Shown here: positions 1 to 7,865 of the stretch, one piece after another
Position numbering within the stretch: the first letter of the stretch is position 1
Layout: every line of letters begins with the position of its first letter
NCBI GenBank assembly: GCA_051891195.1
Contig: JBJFEZ010000050.1
Coordinates: 1 to 30,799, forward strand
DNA from: CAG-273 sp051891195
GTDB lineage: Bacteria; Bacillota; Clostridia; TANB77; CAG-508
Direction: 5' to 3'
DNA length: 30,799 nt
Translations under genes and position numbers: made by a program
Notes under the pieces: model-generated
The model's database searches: none
What the model was told of the DNA's origin: nothing
The model's input: the letters and a program-made list of their open reading frames with translations, nothing else

Positions 1-61
1 ATTCGAACCTTGGACCAACCGGTTATGAGCCGGTTGCTCTGACCAACTGAGCTAATGGCGC
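1..61 (-). tRNA. tRNA with CAU anticodon, probably tRNA-Met (3' end cut by window edge)
   Basis: Read on the minus strand, the sequence starts with acceptor arm GCGCCAT, continues with a D-arm GCTCAGTTGGTCAGAGC, and has an anticodon stem AACCGG/CCGGTT closing the loop CTCATAA with anticodon CAT. The T-arm begins (GGTTCGAAT) and then the window ends, so the 3' acceptor strand is missing. CAU also occurs in tRNA-Ile2 (lysidine-modified). The sequence alone does not settle this, but elongator Met is the more likely call. It has its own promoter just upstream. Confidence 0.88.
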
Positions 62-79
62 ATTTCTAATGCAGAATTA

Positions 80-108
80 AGTATAAGACATTTTTTTGAT
101 TTTGTCAA
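80..108 (-). promoter_or_regulatory. Sigma-A-type promoter of the CAU tRNA
   Basis: On the minus strand a perfect -35 TTGACA (108-103) is followed after 17 nt by TATACT (85-80). It lies about 20 nt upstream of the tRNA 5' end at 61, the usual distance for a tRNA gene. Confidence 0.8.
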
Positions 109-142
109 GTATTTAATTAAGTTTTTATATTTTTTTTATTTT

Positions 143-174
143 AAAAGTGGTTAGATTTTTCTCCAACCACTTTT
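143..174. terminator. Hairpin between the 275-aa gene and the tRNA
   Basis: AAAAGTGGTT (143-152) is the exact reverse complement of AACCACTTTT (165-174), with a 12-nt loop. It sits 18 nt after the stop of the minus-strand gene at 193, so it probably ends that transcript. The U-tract is only the four U's inside the stem, so termination strength is uncertain. Confidence 0.6.
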
Positions 175-192
175 AAACATGTCTTTATAGTC

Positions 193-1020
193 TTAATTAT
201 TCTCTCCTCTTCCTTCTGGAAGTGCTGGAACCTGAAGTACAACCTTAATTTTGAATGCATAGCTAATTGCTCTAGCAATTTTGCTATTTTTAATTCTTTG
301 CCATAATGAAGGTTTTACTTCTACTCTTGTTTGTTCAAAGTATGTTTTGTCTTCTGGAGTTATTTCTTCTATTTGTTGTACGTCTTGTTTGTCCTCTTGT
401 GGTGTTGGTATTAATTTTAATGCATCTGCAATTTCAATGCCAATATAACTTAAGGCTTTTGATCTATCTTCTATTCTTTCCATATCAATTTCAATATGTA
501 AGTTAGCTTCTAAATTGGCAATTCTTGCATTAATTAATTTAACAGCATCTTGATAATTTTGAGATTTATGAGATTTTGTTCTACCTATTAAACTTAGTGT
601 ATCAATTATGTCTTCTGGAAATTCTGTTGAAATTTCTTTTATTGATTGTTTCCAATTTTCTTCCTTGTTTTCAACTATTTCTAGCACATCTCTTAATTTA
701 CCTGCTAAACTAATATTTTTTTCTCTTTGACGAATTAATTCTTCTATTTTTTTTGTATTTTCTTCAAATTGATTTGTTGCATATTCTACCAATCCATAAG
801 CAGCTTTATATACGCTTATTGGAAAGTTTTTCTTTTTTGGGTATTCAATTAAATATGTTTTTATAGATTCTATTAAATCCTTAAAGTAAGCATCTTCTTC
901 TAATTGAACAATTTGCTTTTTACTATTAGGATTTATTAATTTTTGTACTTTATCCATATTTGATAATATTTTTTCTTCCGTGATAACCATTCTCACGTTT
1001 ACTATGCCAGATCTAGACAT
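193..1020 (-). CDS. Uncharacterised 275-aa protein
   Basis: I do not recognise the family. The protein has no clear signal peptide or long membrane helix. It is rich in Glu/Lys/Ile, with helical segments around residues 40-200 that could form coiled coils. The C-terminal part (about 235-265) is basic and ends in a Gly/Glu/Asn tail. The ATG at 1018-1020 is preceded by a strong AAAGGAGGG site 10 nt away, which fixes the start. Upstream lie two candidate promoters and four TGTAAY-like repeats at 11-bp spacing that closely match the mreB upstream region, so the gene is probably co-regulated with cell-shape functions. It stands alone, between an acyl-CoA ligase and a tRNA. The coding assignment is secure; the function is unknown. 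Confidence 0.85.
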   Translation of the reverse strand: MSRSGIVNVRMVITEEKILSNMDKVQKLINPNSKKQIVQLEEDAYFKDLIESIKTYLIEYPKKKNFPISVYKAAYGLVEYATNQFEENTKKIEELIRQREKNISLAGKLRDVLEIVENKEENWKQSIKEISTEFPEDIIDTLSLIGRTKSHKSQNYQDAVKLINARIANLEANLHIEIDMERIEDRSKALSYIGIEIADALKLIPTPQEDKQDVQQIEEITPEDKTYFEQTRVEVKPSLWQRIKNSKIARAISYAFKIKVVLQVPALPEGRGENN

Positions 1021-1068
1021 CGTAAACCTTCCCTCCTTTGTCCTATGTTCGTTCCTCTTACGTTTTAT

Positions 1069-1163
1069 ATTATATATCCTTTTTTTTAAAACTACAATAG
1101 GATTTACAGTTTTTATTTTTACATTTCTGTTACGATTTTATTACAACATTTTTACAAAGTCAA
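1069..1163 (-). promoter_or_regulatory. Promoter region with 11-bp-spaced TGTAAY repeats (WalR-box-like)
   Basis: On the minus strand, hexamers TGTAAA (1156-1151), TGTAAT (1145-1140), CGTAAC (1134-1129) and TGTAAA (1123-1118) start exactly 11 nt apart. A promoter TTGACT (1163-1158), 17 nt, TAAAAT (1140-1135) overlaps the repeats. A second candidate, TTGTAG (1097-1092), 17 nt, TATAAT (1074-1069), lies downstream of them. The B. subtilis WalR consensus is TGTWAH-N5-TGTWAH, which these hexamers fit with one deviation. The regulator's identity is inferred. Confidence 0.6.
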
Positions 1164-1164
1164 G

Positions 1165-1205
1165 GACATTTTGTAACAATTTATATTTTTTTGTTAAAAA
1201 ATGTC
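1165..1205 (-). terminator. Hairpin downstream of the acyl-CoA ligase gene
   Basis: A 15-nt arm (1165-1179) pairs with 1191-1205 with one mismatch around an 11-nt loop. It begins 10 nt after the ligase stop codon on the minus strand. No long U-tract follows, so it may act as an mRNA 3'-end stabiliser as much as a terminator. Confidence 0.5.
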
Positions 1206-1215
1206 TTATGACCTT

Positions 1216-3093
1216 TTATTTGTTTTTATTAATCTCTGCATAACGCTTAATTTTCATTGTTGTAGTTTTTTCAAATTCATCATGTTTAATTTCCAAATTC
1301 TTAATAGCTTTATATGATGTTAATTTTTTATTTACTTCTTTAATTTTTGTCCAAATAATATCTTTTATTTGTTCTTCTGTCAAGTCTTTTCCATATTCTT
1401 CTTCCAATTTTTCTGTGTTTGGTATAACTTTTACAGAAATTATAAGTTCTTTGTTAGTTTTATCTTCTAAATCTTCTTTTCCATATACCATACATTCTTT
1501 AATTTCAGAAACCTGTGATAGTAAAAGTTCTATTTCTTCAGGATAAATATTTTTACCATTTTGTGTAACAATTACGTTTTTGCTTCTACCAGTAATATAT
1601 AAAAATCCGTCTTTATCTAAGTAACCAATATCACCTGAATGGAACCATCTTTCTCCATCTATTATCTCTATTGCTTCATTGGTTGCTTTTTCATCTTCAT
1701 AATATCCAAGCATTAAAGTAGGTGTTTTAATTAATACTTCTCCTTCGCCATTTTCATTTGGTGAATCTATTTTTAGTTCTGCTTTAGCAATAGCTTTTCC
1801 TGCTGAACCTACTTTTGGTTGAAATTCTGGTGTTAATGCAGAAATTGGTGCTGTTTCTGTTAAGCCATAACCTTGTAAAAATATAATTCCTATATCTTCT
1901 AACCACTTTCCTACTTTTGCATCAATTGGAGCTGCTGCAGAAACAACAAATTTTAAATTTCCACCTAAATTTTCATATATTTCCGCAAACACTTTACGTT
2001 TAATGTCTACTCCTACTACTTTTAAAGCATTTGTTACGTGAATCATTGAATTTACTAGTCCATCTTTCTTGCTTTTTTTGATATTAGCATTTATTTTACG
2101 GTATAAGTTTTCAATTAAAAGTGGCACTGCTAATAATGCTGTTGGATTTGTTTCTTTTAAATCTGGTACAATATGTTTTAGTCCTTGGCATACTGCTATT
2201 GAAGCTCCACAAGCCATTGGTACCAAAAATCCAATAGAAGATTCGTAAGTATGATGTAATGGTAACACTGAAAAGAATCTATCTTCTGGAGTTAGCTTTA
2301 CATAAGCAAAAACAGCATTAATATTTTCTGCTAAATTACGGCTAGAAAGCATAACACCTTTTGCACTTGAAGTTGTTCCAGATGTAAATAATAGTACTTT
2401 AAATTCATCTGGTTCTATTACTACATTTGAAAAATATTCATCGCCATTTTCAACTAGTTTGTTTCCCTCTTCTATTAAATATTTCATTCCAACATTTTTT
2501 TCTTCTATTTTATTTTCTGAATACATTTTTATAAAATATTTTACTTCTGGCACATTTTCCATTATTTTCTTTACAGAATCAGCCTTTTTTTCTGAATAAA
2601 TAATAGCATCTGCTTTTGACCTTTTTACTATGTTTTCCAATTCATTATTTGGTAATTCCTTGTCTGTTGGAATTGCTATTGCATCTGAGCAAAGAAGTGT
2701 AGCATATGATACATACCAAGCATATGTAGTTTCACTTAATATTAAAATTCTTGGTTTATTTTCTAATTTTAATATTCTTTTTAGAGCTGTTCCAAATCCA
2801 ACTACATCTTTTCCAAATTGCCCATATGTAATTGGTGTAAATTTTCCTTTTGGGTCAAATTTTTCTAATATAAATTCTTTGTCAGAATATTTATTAGTTG
2901 AATATTCAAAAACTTCTTTAATTGTACTGTAGCTAGTTGTTGGATATTCTTTCTTATCTCTTTTATTTTGGTTTTCTTGTGCTTTTTTTAATTCTTCATA
3001 ATTCATATTCATTTCATCAATTTCAGATATATCTTTCATTTTAAATTTTGGAAATTTAAAATTTGGTACTTTAAAATTATTTAATTCTCTCAT
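1216..3093 (-). CDS. Long-chain acyl-CoA ligase (AMP-binding enzyme)
   Basis: Predicted to adenylate a fatty acid with ATP and transfer it to CoA. The 625-aa protein shows the ANL-superfamily motifs in order: TSGTTSSAKG (residues 237-246, phosphate-binding loop), GYGLTETAP (408-416, adenylate/acyl site), HSGDIGYLDKDGFLYITGR (485-503) and GRSKNVIV (502-509, hinge before the C-terminal lid). Length and motif set fit the FadD15/ACSL-like branch. The N-terminus before the domain carries an unusual F-K-x-P-rich stretch (residues 7-20) of basic and aromatic residues that could touch membranes. The ATG at 3091-3093 has AGGAGTGG 10 nt upstream. Followed by a hairpin at 1165-1205. Class confidence is high; the chain-length preference cannot be read from sequence. 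Confidence 0.92.
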   Translation of the reverse strand: MRELNNFKVPNFKFPKFKMKDISEIDEMNMNYEELKKAQENQNKRDKKEYPTTSYSTIKEVFEYSTNKYSDKEFILEKFDPKGKFTPITYGQFGKDVVGFGTALKRILKLENKPRILILSETTYAWYVSYATLLCSDAIAIPTDKELPNNELENIVKRSKADAIIYSEKKADSVKKIMENVPEVKYFIKMYSENKIEEKNVGMKYLIEEGNKLVENGDEYFSNVVIEPDEFKVLLFTSGTTSSAKGVMLSSRNLAENINAVFAYVKLTPEDRFFSVLPLHHTYESSIGFLVPMACGASIAVCQGLKHIVPDLKETNPTALLAVPLLIENLYRKINANIKKSKKDGLVNSMIHVTNALKVVGVDIKRKVFAEIYENLGGNLKFVVSAAAPIDAKVGKWLEDIGIIFLQGYGLTETAPISALTPEFQPKVGSAGKAIAKAELKIDSPNENGEGEVLIKTPTLMLGYYEDEKATNEAIEIIDGERWFHSGDIGYLDKDGFLYITGRSKNVIVTQNGKNIYPEEIELLLSQVSEIKECMVYGKEDLEDKTNKELIISVKVIPNTEKLEEEYGKDLTEEQIKDIIWTKIKEVNKKLTSYKAIKNLEIKHDEFEKTTTMKIKRYAEINKNK

Positions 3094-3203
3094 TGTCTTT
3101 CCACTCCTATTTTTAATATAACATATTATACAATTTTATTTTTAATTTTGCAAGTTTTATTCTAAAATCAATTTTTCAAGCAAATTAAGGTGACTTACAC
3201 AAA

Positions 3204-3231
3204 AGGTGTATGTGAAAATTCACATACACCT
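3204..3231 (-). terminator. Terminator of mreB
   Basis: A perfect 13-bp stem (3204-3216 with 3219-3231) around a 2-nt loop lies 17 nt after the mreB stop on the minus strand, followed by a short U-tract (UUUUGUGU). Confidence 0.75.
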
Positions 3232-3247
3232 CTTGGTTTAATTATTT

Positions 3248-4252
3248 TTAGTTTCTTGCTTTTCTATCTAATACATCTAAATTATCTAAAGCTTTTCCTG
3301 TTCCTAAGGCCACACAAGATACAGCATCTTGCGCTATCATTACATTTATACCTGTTTTTTCTTGTAAAAGTTTATCTAATCCGTCTATTAAGCAGCCTCC
3401 ACCTGTCATATAAATTCCTCTGTCACTAATATCTGCTGCAAGCTCTGGTGGAGTTTTTTCTAAAACGCTATGTACAGCGTCTACTACTTGCATTGCAGGC
3501 TCTATTAAGGCTTCTAGCATTTCACTAGAATGCACTGTAATTGTTTTAGGAAGACCTGTTGCTAAGTCTCTACCTCTAATGTCCATTTCCATATCTTGAA
3601 TTTTAGGATATACACAGCCAATATTTATTTTTAAGTCTTCTGCTGTTCTTTCTCCTATCATAACATTATATTTTTTCTTTATATATCTTACTATTGCTTC
3701 ATCAAATTTGTCCCCTGCTACTTTAATTGAAGCACTAACTACTGAGCCACCTAAAGATATAACAGCAATATCAGTTGTTCCACCACCAATATCTACTACC
3801 ATATTTCCACAAGGTTTTGAAATATCTATTCCAGCTCCAATAGCAGCCGCTATTGGTTCTTCTATTAAATATACTTTTCTAGCACCAGCTTGTGATGCAG
3901 CATCTATAACAGCCTTTTTTTCTACTTCTGTTACTTGTGAAGGAATACAAATCATAACTCTTGGAGCAAATATAAACTTTCCACAAACACGGTTTATAAA
4001 ATATTTAAGCATTTTTTCTGTTACAGTATAGTTTGAAATAACTCCATCTCTTAAAGGTCTAGTTGCAACAATATTTCCCGGAGTTCTTCCTAACATTCTT
4101 CTGGCTTCTTTGCCTACTGCTAACACTTCTCCAGTATTATTGTCAACTGCAACAACTGATGGTTCTCTTAATACTATTCCTTTTCCCTTTGCATATGCTA
4201 TCACTGTGGCTGTTCCTAAGTCAATTCCTATATCTTGTCCATACTTAAACAT
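3248..4252 (-). CDS. mreB: Rod-shape-determining protein, MreB/Mbl family
   Basis: Bacterial actin that polymerises under the membrane and guides the elongasome during sidewall peptidoglycan synthesis. The 334-aa length is typical. Actin-fold nucleotide motifs are visible: GIDLGTATV near residue 9 (phosphate 1) and VDIGGGTTDIAVISLGG around 152-168 (phosphate 2), with MTGGG near residue 284 (adenosine). The run LREPSVVAVD after the first motif is typical of MreB. It is monocistronic, without mreC/mreD next to it, as for mbl or mreBH paralogues, so mbl is an alternative symbol. Start ATG 4250-4252, with AAAGGAAAG upstream. The leader and promoter carry five 11-bp-spaced TGTAAY/TGAAAC repeats, suggesting control by a WalR-like regulator. 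Confidence 0.95.
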   Translation of the reverse strand: MFKYGQDIGIDLGTATVIAYAKGKGIVLREPSVVAVDNNTGEVLAVGKEARRMLGRTPGNIVATRPLRDGVISNYTVTEKMLKYFINRVCGKFIFAPRVMICIPSQVTEVEKKAVIDAASQAGARKVYLIEEPIAAAIGAGIDISKPCGNMVVDIGGGTTDIAVISLGGSVVSASIKVAGDKFDEAIVRYIKKKYNVMIGERTAEDLKINIGCVYPKIQDMEMDIRGRDLATGLPKTITVHSSEMLEALIEPAMQVVDAVHSVLEKTPPELAADISDRGIYMTGGGCLIDGLDKLLQEKTGINVMIAQDAVSCVALGTGKALDNLDVLDRKARN

Positions 4253-4281
4253 TATTCATCTTTCCTTTCAGTTTGTTTTTT

Positions 4282-4349
4282 GTTTCATTTTTGTTTCATT
4301 TTTGTTACATTTGTGTTACAATTATATTACAAAGTATGTAAAATAGCAA
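4282..4349 (-). promoter_or_regulatory. mreB promoter with five tandem 11-bp TGTAAY/TGAAAC repeats
   Basis: On the minus strand, TTGCTA (4349-4344), 17 nt, TATAAT (4326-4321) forms a promoter. Hexamers TGTAAT (4331-4326), TGTAAC (4320-4315), TGTAAC (4309-4304), TGAAAC (4298-4293) and TGAAAC (4287-4282) follow each other at exactly 11 nt, overlapping the -10 and running into the leader. The two TGTAAC copies with a 5-nt spacer match the WalR consensus TGTWAH-N5-TGTWAH. Location over the -10 and start would fit repression; this is inferred. Confidence 0.65.
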
Positions 4350-4419
4350 TCCATTTTTATAAATATTTAAATAAATTTAAAAGATAATAAACTTACTTTT
4401 TGATACTTTCTTTTTTTAC

Positions 4420-4452
4420 AAAAATAGAATATGCCTTCACATATTCTATTTT
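4420..4452 (-). terminator. Terminator after the 172-aa gene
   Basis: AAAATAGAATATG (4421-4433) pairs perfectly with CATATTCTATTTT (4440-4452) around a 6-nt loop. Read on the minus strand the stem ends in UUUUUGU. It lies 26 nt after the stop at 4479. Confidence 0.7.
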
Positions 4453-4478
4453 ACCATATTTTGTATTTTTTATACTTT

Positions 4479-4997
4479 TTACGCAAATAAACGTCCCAAA
4501 ATTAATAGTTGTAATAATCCTGCTGGTCCAAATGGTGGTATTATTTCAAGTTCTTCTGGAGTAGCATTGTGTATATCATCTACTTGTGCCATACTAATTT
4601 TTACTGAAGTTACATTGTCATAGCGAAACCCCATTTCAAACTTTTTTTCTTCTCCAGCTCTTAATTCATTTATTTTTAAATATTTAGTACCAACATTTAC
4701 ATTTCTTGGTGTATAGAAGTCAAATCTTAAATATTCATCTATAATATTCTTTTGAGTATTGTTTTTTATAGTTCCAATAACATTTCCATTTACATTAGAT
4801 GCTTCTGCTGTTGATACTTTTACTTCTAACGTTTCTACATTTACTTCATATTTTTCCATTGGTTTATACATTGATTTAGTATATAAATAAATCATTACAT
4901 CTGAAAAAATAAATACTGTAATAAATATTAAAAAGTAACATAAAAACACTTTTATCCTAGGTCTACTGTTATAAATCCATATATCCATATAAGCCAT
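4479..4997 (-). CDS. Uncharacterised membrane-anchored protein with an FxLYD-like extracellular domain
   Basis: The 172-aa protein has a single strong transmembrane helix (about residues 16-40) after a short basic N-terminus, so the rest should be outside. The extracellular part (about 50-150) has the pattern of small beta-sandwich domains such as FxLYD: GNVIGTIKNNTQKNI, then FDFYTP, then a LRAGEEKKFEM strand. The C-terminal end (PFGPAGLLQLLILGRLFA) is hydrophobic and could be a second membrane contact. The first ATG (4995-4997) has GGGGTG about 9 nt upstream; the Met at residue 4 is another possible start. It begins 27 nt after lexA stops, on the same strand, so co-transcription is likely. 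The function is unknown. Confidence 0.75.
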   Translation of the reverse strand: MAYMDIWIYNSRPRIKVFLCYFLIFITVFIFSDVMIYLYTKSMYKPMEKYEVNVETLEVKVSTAEASNVNGNVIGTIKNNTQKNIIDEYLRFDFYTPRNVNVGTKYLKINELRAGEEKKFEMGFRYDNVTSVKISMAQVDDIHNATPEELEIIPPFGPAGLLQLLILGRLFA

Positions 4998-5024
4998 ATG
5001 CGTACACCCCTTTTATTTTTCATT

Positions 5025-5684
5025 TTATAGTTTTCTAAATACTCCTGCTACTTTTCCTAATATTTCACAAGTTGGTACAATAATTGGATCCATTGTACTG
5101 TTTTCTGGTTGCAATCTAATATGGTCTTTTTCTTTATAAAAAGTCTTTACTGTAGCTTCATCACCTATTAGCGCAACAACTATTTCTCCATTTATTGCTG
5201 TGTTTTGTTTTTTTACTAGAATATAGTCTCCATTTAAAATTCCAGCTTCAATCATACTTTCTCCACGAACAGTAAGCATAAAACTTTCGCTGTTTCCTAC
5301 AAAGTCAATAGGAATAGGAAATGTGTCTGTAACATTTTCTACTGCTAGAATTGGCTCTCCTGCTGTTATTTTGCCTATAACAGGGACTTCTACCATTTCT
5401 CTACCTGTATAGTAGTTTTTATCTTCGTGTTTTTTAACTGGTTGACCATCTCCACCTTTTAATAAACGTAGAGTTCTACCCTTTTGGTCTTCTTTTTTTA
5501 TATACCCTTTTTCTGATAGTTTTGCTAAATATCCGTGTACTGTTGCTGTTGATTTTAATCCAACTGCTTTACCTATTTCTCTTACTGATGGTGCATATCC
5601 TTTTTCTTCTACCTGTTTTTCAATAAATTTTAATATTGCTTTTTCTCTTTTATTAATTGACATAGGGTCTTTTTTTCTTGCCAA
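5025..5684 (-). CDS. lexA: LexA repressor, SOS regulator (TTG start)
   Basis: Represses DNA-damage genes and is inactivated by RecA-stimulated self-cleavage. The N-terminal winged helix (residues 10-75) contains GYAPSVREIGKAVGLKSTAT, typical of LexA. The C-terminal peptidase domain shows the Ala108-Gly109 cleavage site in GKITAGEPI, Ser143 in RGESMIEAGI and Lys180 in DEATVKTF. At 219 aa it is slightly longer than B. subtilis LexA. The start is TTG (5682-5684): AAGGAG lies 10 nt upstream of it, while the in-frame ATG at residue 8 has no ribosome binding site. I saw no palindromic GAAC-N4-GTTC SOS box upstream, only a half-site CGAAC near 5778, so autoregulation is not evident. Confidence 0.96.
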   Translation of the reverse strand: MARKKDPMSINKREKAILKFIEKQVEEKGYAPSVREIGKAVGLKSTATVHGYLAKLSEKGYIKKEDQKGRTLRLLKGGDGQPVKKHEDKNYYTGREMVEVPVIGKITAGEPILAVENVTDTFPIPIDFVGNSESFMLTVRGESMIEAGILNGDYILVKKQNTAINGEIVVALIGDEATVKTFYKEKDHIRLQPENSTMDPIIVPTCEILGKVAGVFRKL

Positions 5685-5782
5685 AATAACATCACTCCTT
5701 ATTTTTTATATCATTTTGGTTATTTCTATTTATTAGGAAAATATAACCAATTTTGTATCCTTTATTATAATAACATACGAAC

Positions 5783-5816
5783 AAAAAAATGTCAAACAAA
5801 TATTTGACATTTTTTT
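5783..5816 (-). terminator. Terminator of the tig-clpP-clpX operon
   Basis: A perfect 14-nt inverted repeat (5783-5796 with 5803-5816; core ATGTCAAA/TTTGACAT) with a 6-nt loop is followed by a U-run on the minus strand. It starts 9 nt after the clpX stop. Confidence 0.9.
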
Positions 5817-5824
5817 TTTTTTTT

Positions 5825-7138
5825 TTATGCAGTTCCAGTTTTTTTACTTGTTGTTTGTCTTTTTATTTTTGCATTTTTTTCTACTGAAACTTCTCTATTA
5901 TTGTTTATAATAATTTTTGGAGCTTCTCCATTTTCTACGGTTTCCTTAGTTATTATGCATTTTTCTATTTTAGGGTTAGAAGGAATTTCAAACATAATGT
6001 CTCTCATAATTTCTTCTATAATAGATCTTAGACCTCTTGCTCCAGTTTTTCTTTCTATAGCTTTATCTACTATTTTTTCTAATGCTTCTTTTTCAAATTC
6101 TAGTTCAACATTATCTAGTTTGAATAATTTTTGATATTGTTTAACCAATGCATTTTTTGGAGTTGTCACAATATCAATTAAAGCTTCTCTGTCTAAGTCT
6201 CTTAATGTTGCTATAATTGGTAATCTTCCTACAAATTCAGGTATTAAACCAAACTTTAATAAATCTTGAGGTAATAGTTGTTCAAATACTTTGTATTTGT
6301 TTATATCTTTGTTGCTTTCTATTTGCGCCCCAAAACCTATTGATTTTTTACCAATTCTGTCTTTTACTATTTTTTCTAATCCTTCAAAGGCTCCGCCACA
6401 AATAAATAATATATTTGATGTATTTATTTGTATAAATTCTTGGTGTGGATGTTTTCTTCCACCTTGTGGTGGAACTGATGCAATAGTTCCTTCTATTATT
6501 TTTAGTAAAGCTTGTTGTACCCCTTCTCCGCTAACATCTCTTGTAATGGAAGGATTTTCAGATTTCCTAGAAATTTTATCTATTTCATCAATATATATAA
6601 TACCTTTTTCAGCTTTTTCAACATCATAGTCTGCTGCTTGAATAAGTTTTAGTAAAATATTTTCAACATCTTCTCCAACGTACCCAGCTTCTGTTAATGT
6701 TGTAGCATCTGCAATAGCAAAAGGTACTTGCAATATTTTTGCCAAAGTTTGTGCTAATAGCGTTTTTCCACATCCTGTAGGTCCTAGTAACAACACATTG
6801 CTTTTTTGTAATTCTACTTCGTCTGTTTCTTTTTGGTTATTTATTCTTTTATAATGATTATATACCGCTACAGATAGTGTTTTTTTAGCTTCCTCTTGGC
6901 CTATTACATATGAATCTAATACCTCTTTTATTTCAGCTGGTTTTGGTAATTTTTCTTCTATTTTTGTAGTATATGTTATTTCTGTATCTTCATATAAGTC
7001 ATCTTCTAAAATATTATTACAAACCTTTATACATTCATCACATATATATACGCCAGGTCCCGCAATAACTCTATTTACAGCATCTTGTGATTTTCCACAG
7101 AAAGAACATTTTACATTTTTAGCTTTATTATTTGCCAT
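5825..7138 (-). CDS. clpX: ATP-dependent Clp protease ATP-binding subunit ClpX
   Basis: AAA+ unfoldase that recognises tagged substrates and threads them into ClpP. The N-terminal zinc-binding domain has Cys11, Cys14, Cys33 and Cys36 (CSFC and CDEC). Walker A GPTGCGKT is at 119-126, and Walker B IIYIDEIDK at 180-188. The sensor-2 region KTGARGLRSIIE lies near residues 370-380. At 437 aa it is full length, with a Lys/Thr-rich tail. AAAGGAG lies 10 nt before the ATG. It is the last gene of tig-clpP-clpX, 48 nt after clpP, and is followed by a strong terminator. Confidence 0.98.
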   Translation of the reverse strand: MANNKAKNVKCSFCGKSQDAVNRVIAGPGVYICDECIKVCNNILEDDLYEDTEITYTTKIEEKLPKPAEIKEVLDSYVIGQEEAKKTLSVAVYNHYKRINNQKETDEVELQKSNVLLLGPTGCGKTLLAQTLAKILQVPFAIADATTLTEAGYVGEDVENILLKLIQAADYDVEKAEKGIIYIDEIDKISRKSENPSITRDVSGEGVQQALLKIIEGTIASVPPQGGRKHPHQEFIQINTSNILFICGGAFEGLEKIVKDRIGKKSIGFGAQIESNKDINKYKVFEQLLPQDLLKFGLIPEFVGRLPIIATLRDLDREALIDIVTTPKNALVKQYQKLFKLDNVELEFEKEALEKIVDKAIERKTGARGLRSIIEEIMRDIMFEIPSNPKIEKCIITKETVENGEAPKIIINNNREVSVEKNAKIKRQTTSKKTGTA

Positions 7139-7186
7139 AAAATATAAACTCCTTTTAAATTTTTAATTTAATTTGGAAAAGAATTG

Positions 7187-7789
7187 TTATCTTTTTTCCA
7201 TAATTCCATCAATTAGTCCATATTTAAGTGCTTCTTCTGCTGTCATATAGTTATCTCTTTCTGTGTCTCTATTAATTACATCTAATGGTTGACCTGTTCT
7301 TTCACTTAAGAATTTATTTAATTTTTCTCTTGTTTTAACCATATGGTCTGCGTGAATTTTTATTTCTGTTGTTTGTCCAGATAGTCCTCCACCACCAATT
7401 AATGGTTGATGTATTAATATTTCTGCGTTTGGAGTAGCAAATCTTTTTCCTTTTTCTCCAGCTGCTAAAAGTACAGCTCCCATACTTGCTGCCATACCAA
7501 TGCATATAGTAGAAACAGGGCATTTTATATAATTCATTGTATCTACTATTCCCATTCCATCTGTAATAGATCCACCTGGGCTATTTATATATAAATGAAT
7601 TTCTTTGTCAGGGTCTTCTGACTCTAAAAATAATAGTTGTGCAATCACTAAACTTGCTGAAGTTTGATTAACATCTTCTCCTAAAAATATAATTCTATCT
7701 TTTAAAAGTCTTGAGAAAATATCATATGATCTTTCTCCTTTTGCTGTTTGTTCAATAACATAAGGAACTAAACTGTTTTGTTCTTTCAT
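7187..7789 (-). CDS. clpP: ATP-dependent Clp protease proteolytic subunit ClpP
   Basis: Serine peptidase that forms a tetradecameric chamber and degrades proteins delivered by ClpX. Catalytic residues are visible: Ser102 in GMAASMGA, His127 in EILIHQPL and Asp179 in DTERDN (numbered from the chosen start). The frame stays open 10 codons further upstream to another ATG at 7819. I chose the ATG at 7787-7789 because GGAGG (7800-7804) lies 10 nt before it and because family members start with a similar short N-terminus; the upstream ATG has no ribosome binding site. The resulting 200 aa is the normal mature-like length. It sits between tig and clpX in the conserved order. Confidence 0.98.
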   Translation of the reverse strand: MKEQNSLVPYVIEQTAKGERSYDIFSRLLKDRIIFLGEDVNQTSASLVIAQLLFLESEDPDKEIHLYINSPGGSITDGMGIVDTMNYIKCPVSTICIGMAASMGAVLLAAGEKGKRFATPNAEILIHQPLIGGGGLSGQTTEIKIHADHMVKTREKLNKFLSERTGQPLDVINRDTERDNYMTAEEALKYGLIDGIMEKR

Positions 7790-7865
7790 ATATAATATAC
7801 CTCCATAACTTGCTAACATATTTTATTAGCATTTTTTTGTCTTGTGATTATTTCGTAAAATATAA

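Noticed and set aside
5772..5792. CGAAC half-site near lexA as a possible SOS box
   Set aside because: The second half GTTCG is not present at the required spacing, and the site lies inside the clpX terminator region.
7335..7523. 62-codon minus-strand ORF inside clpP
   Set aside because: Shadow of the clpP reading frame, without ribosome binding site and rich in rare residue runs.
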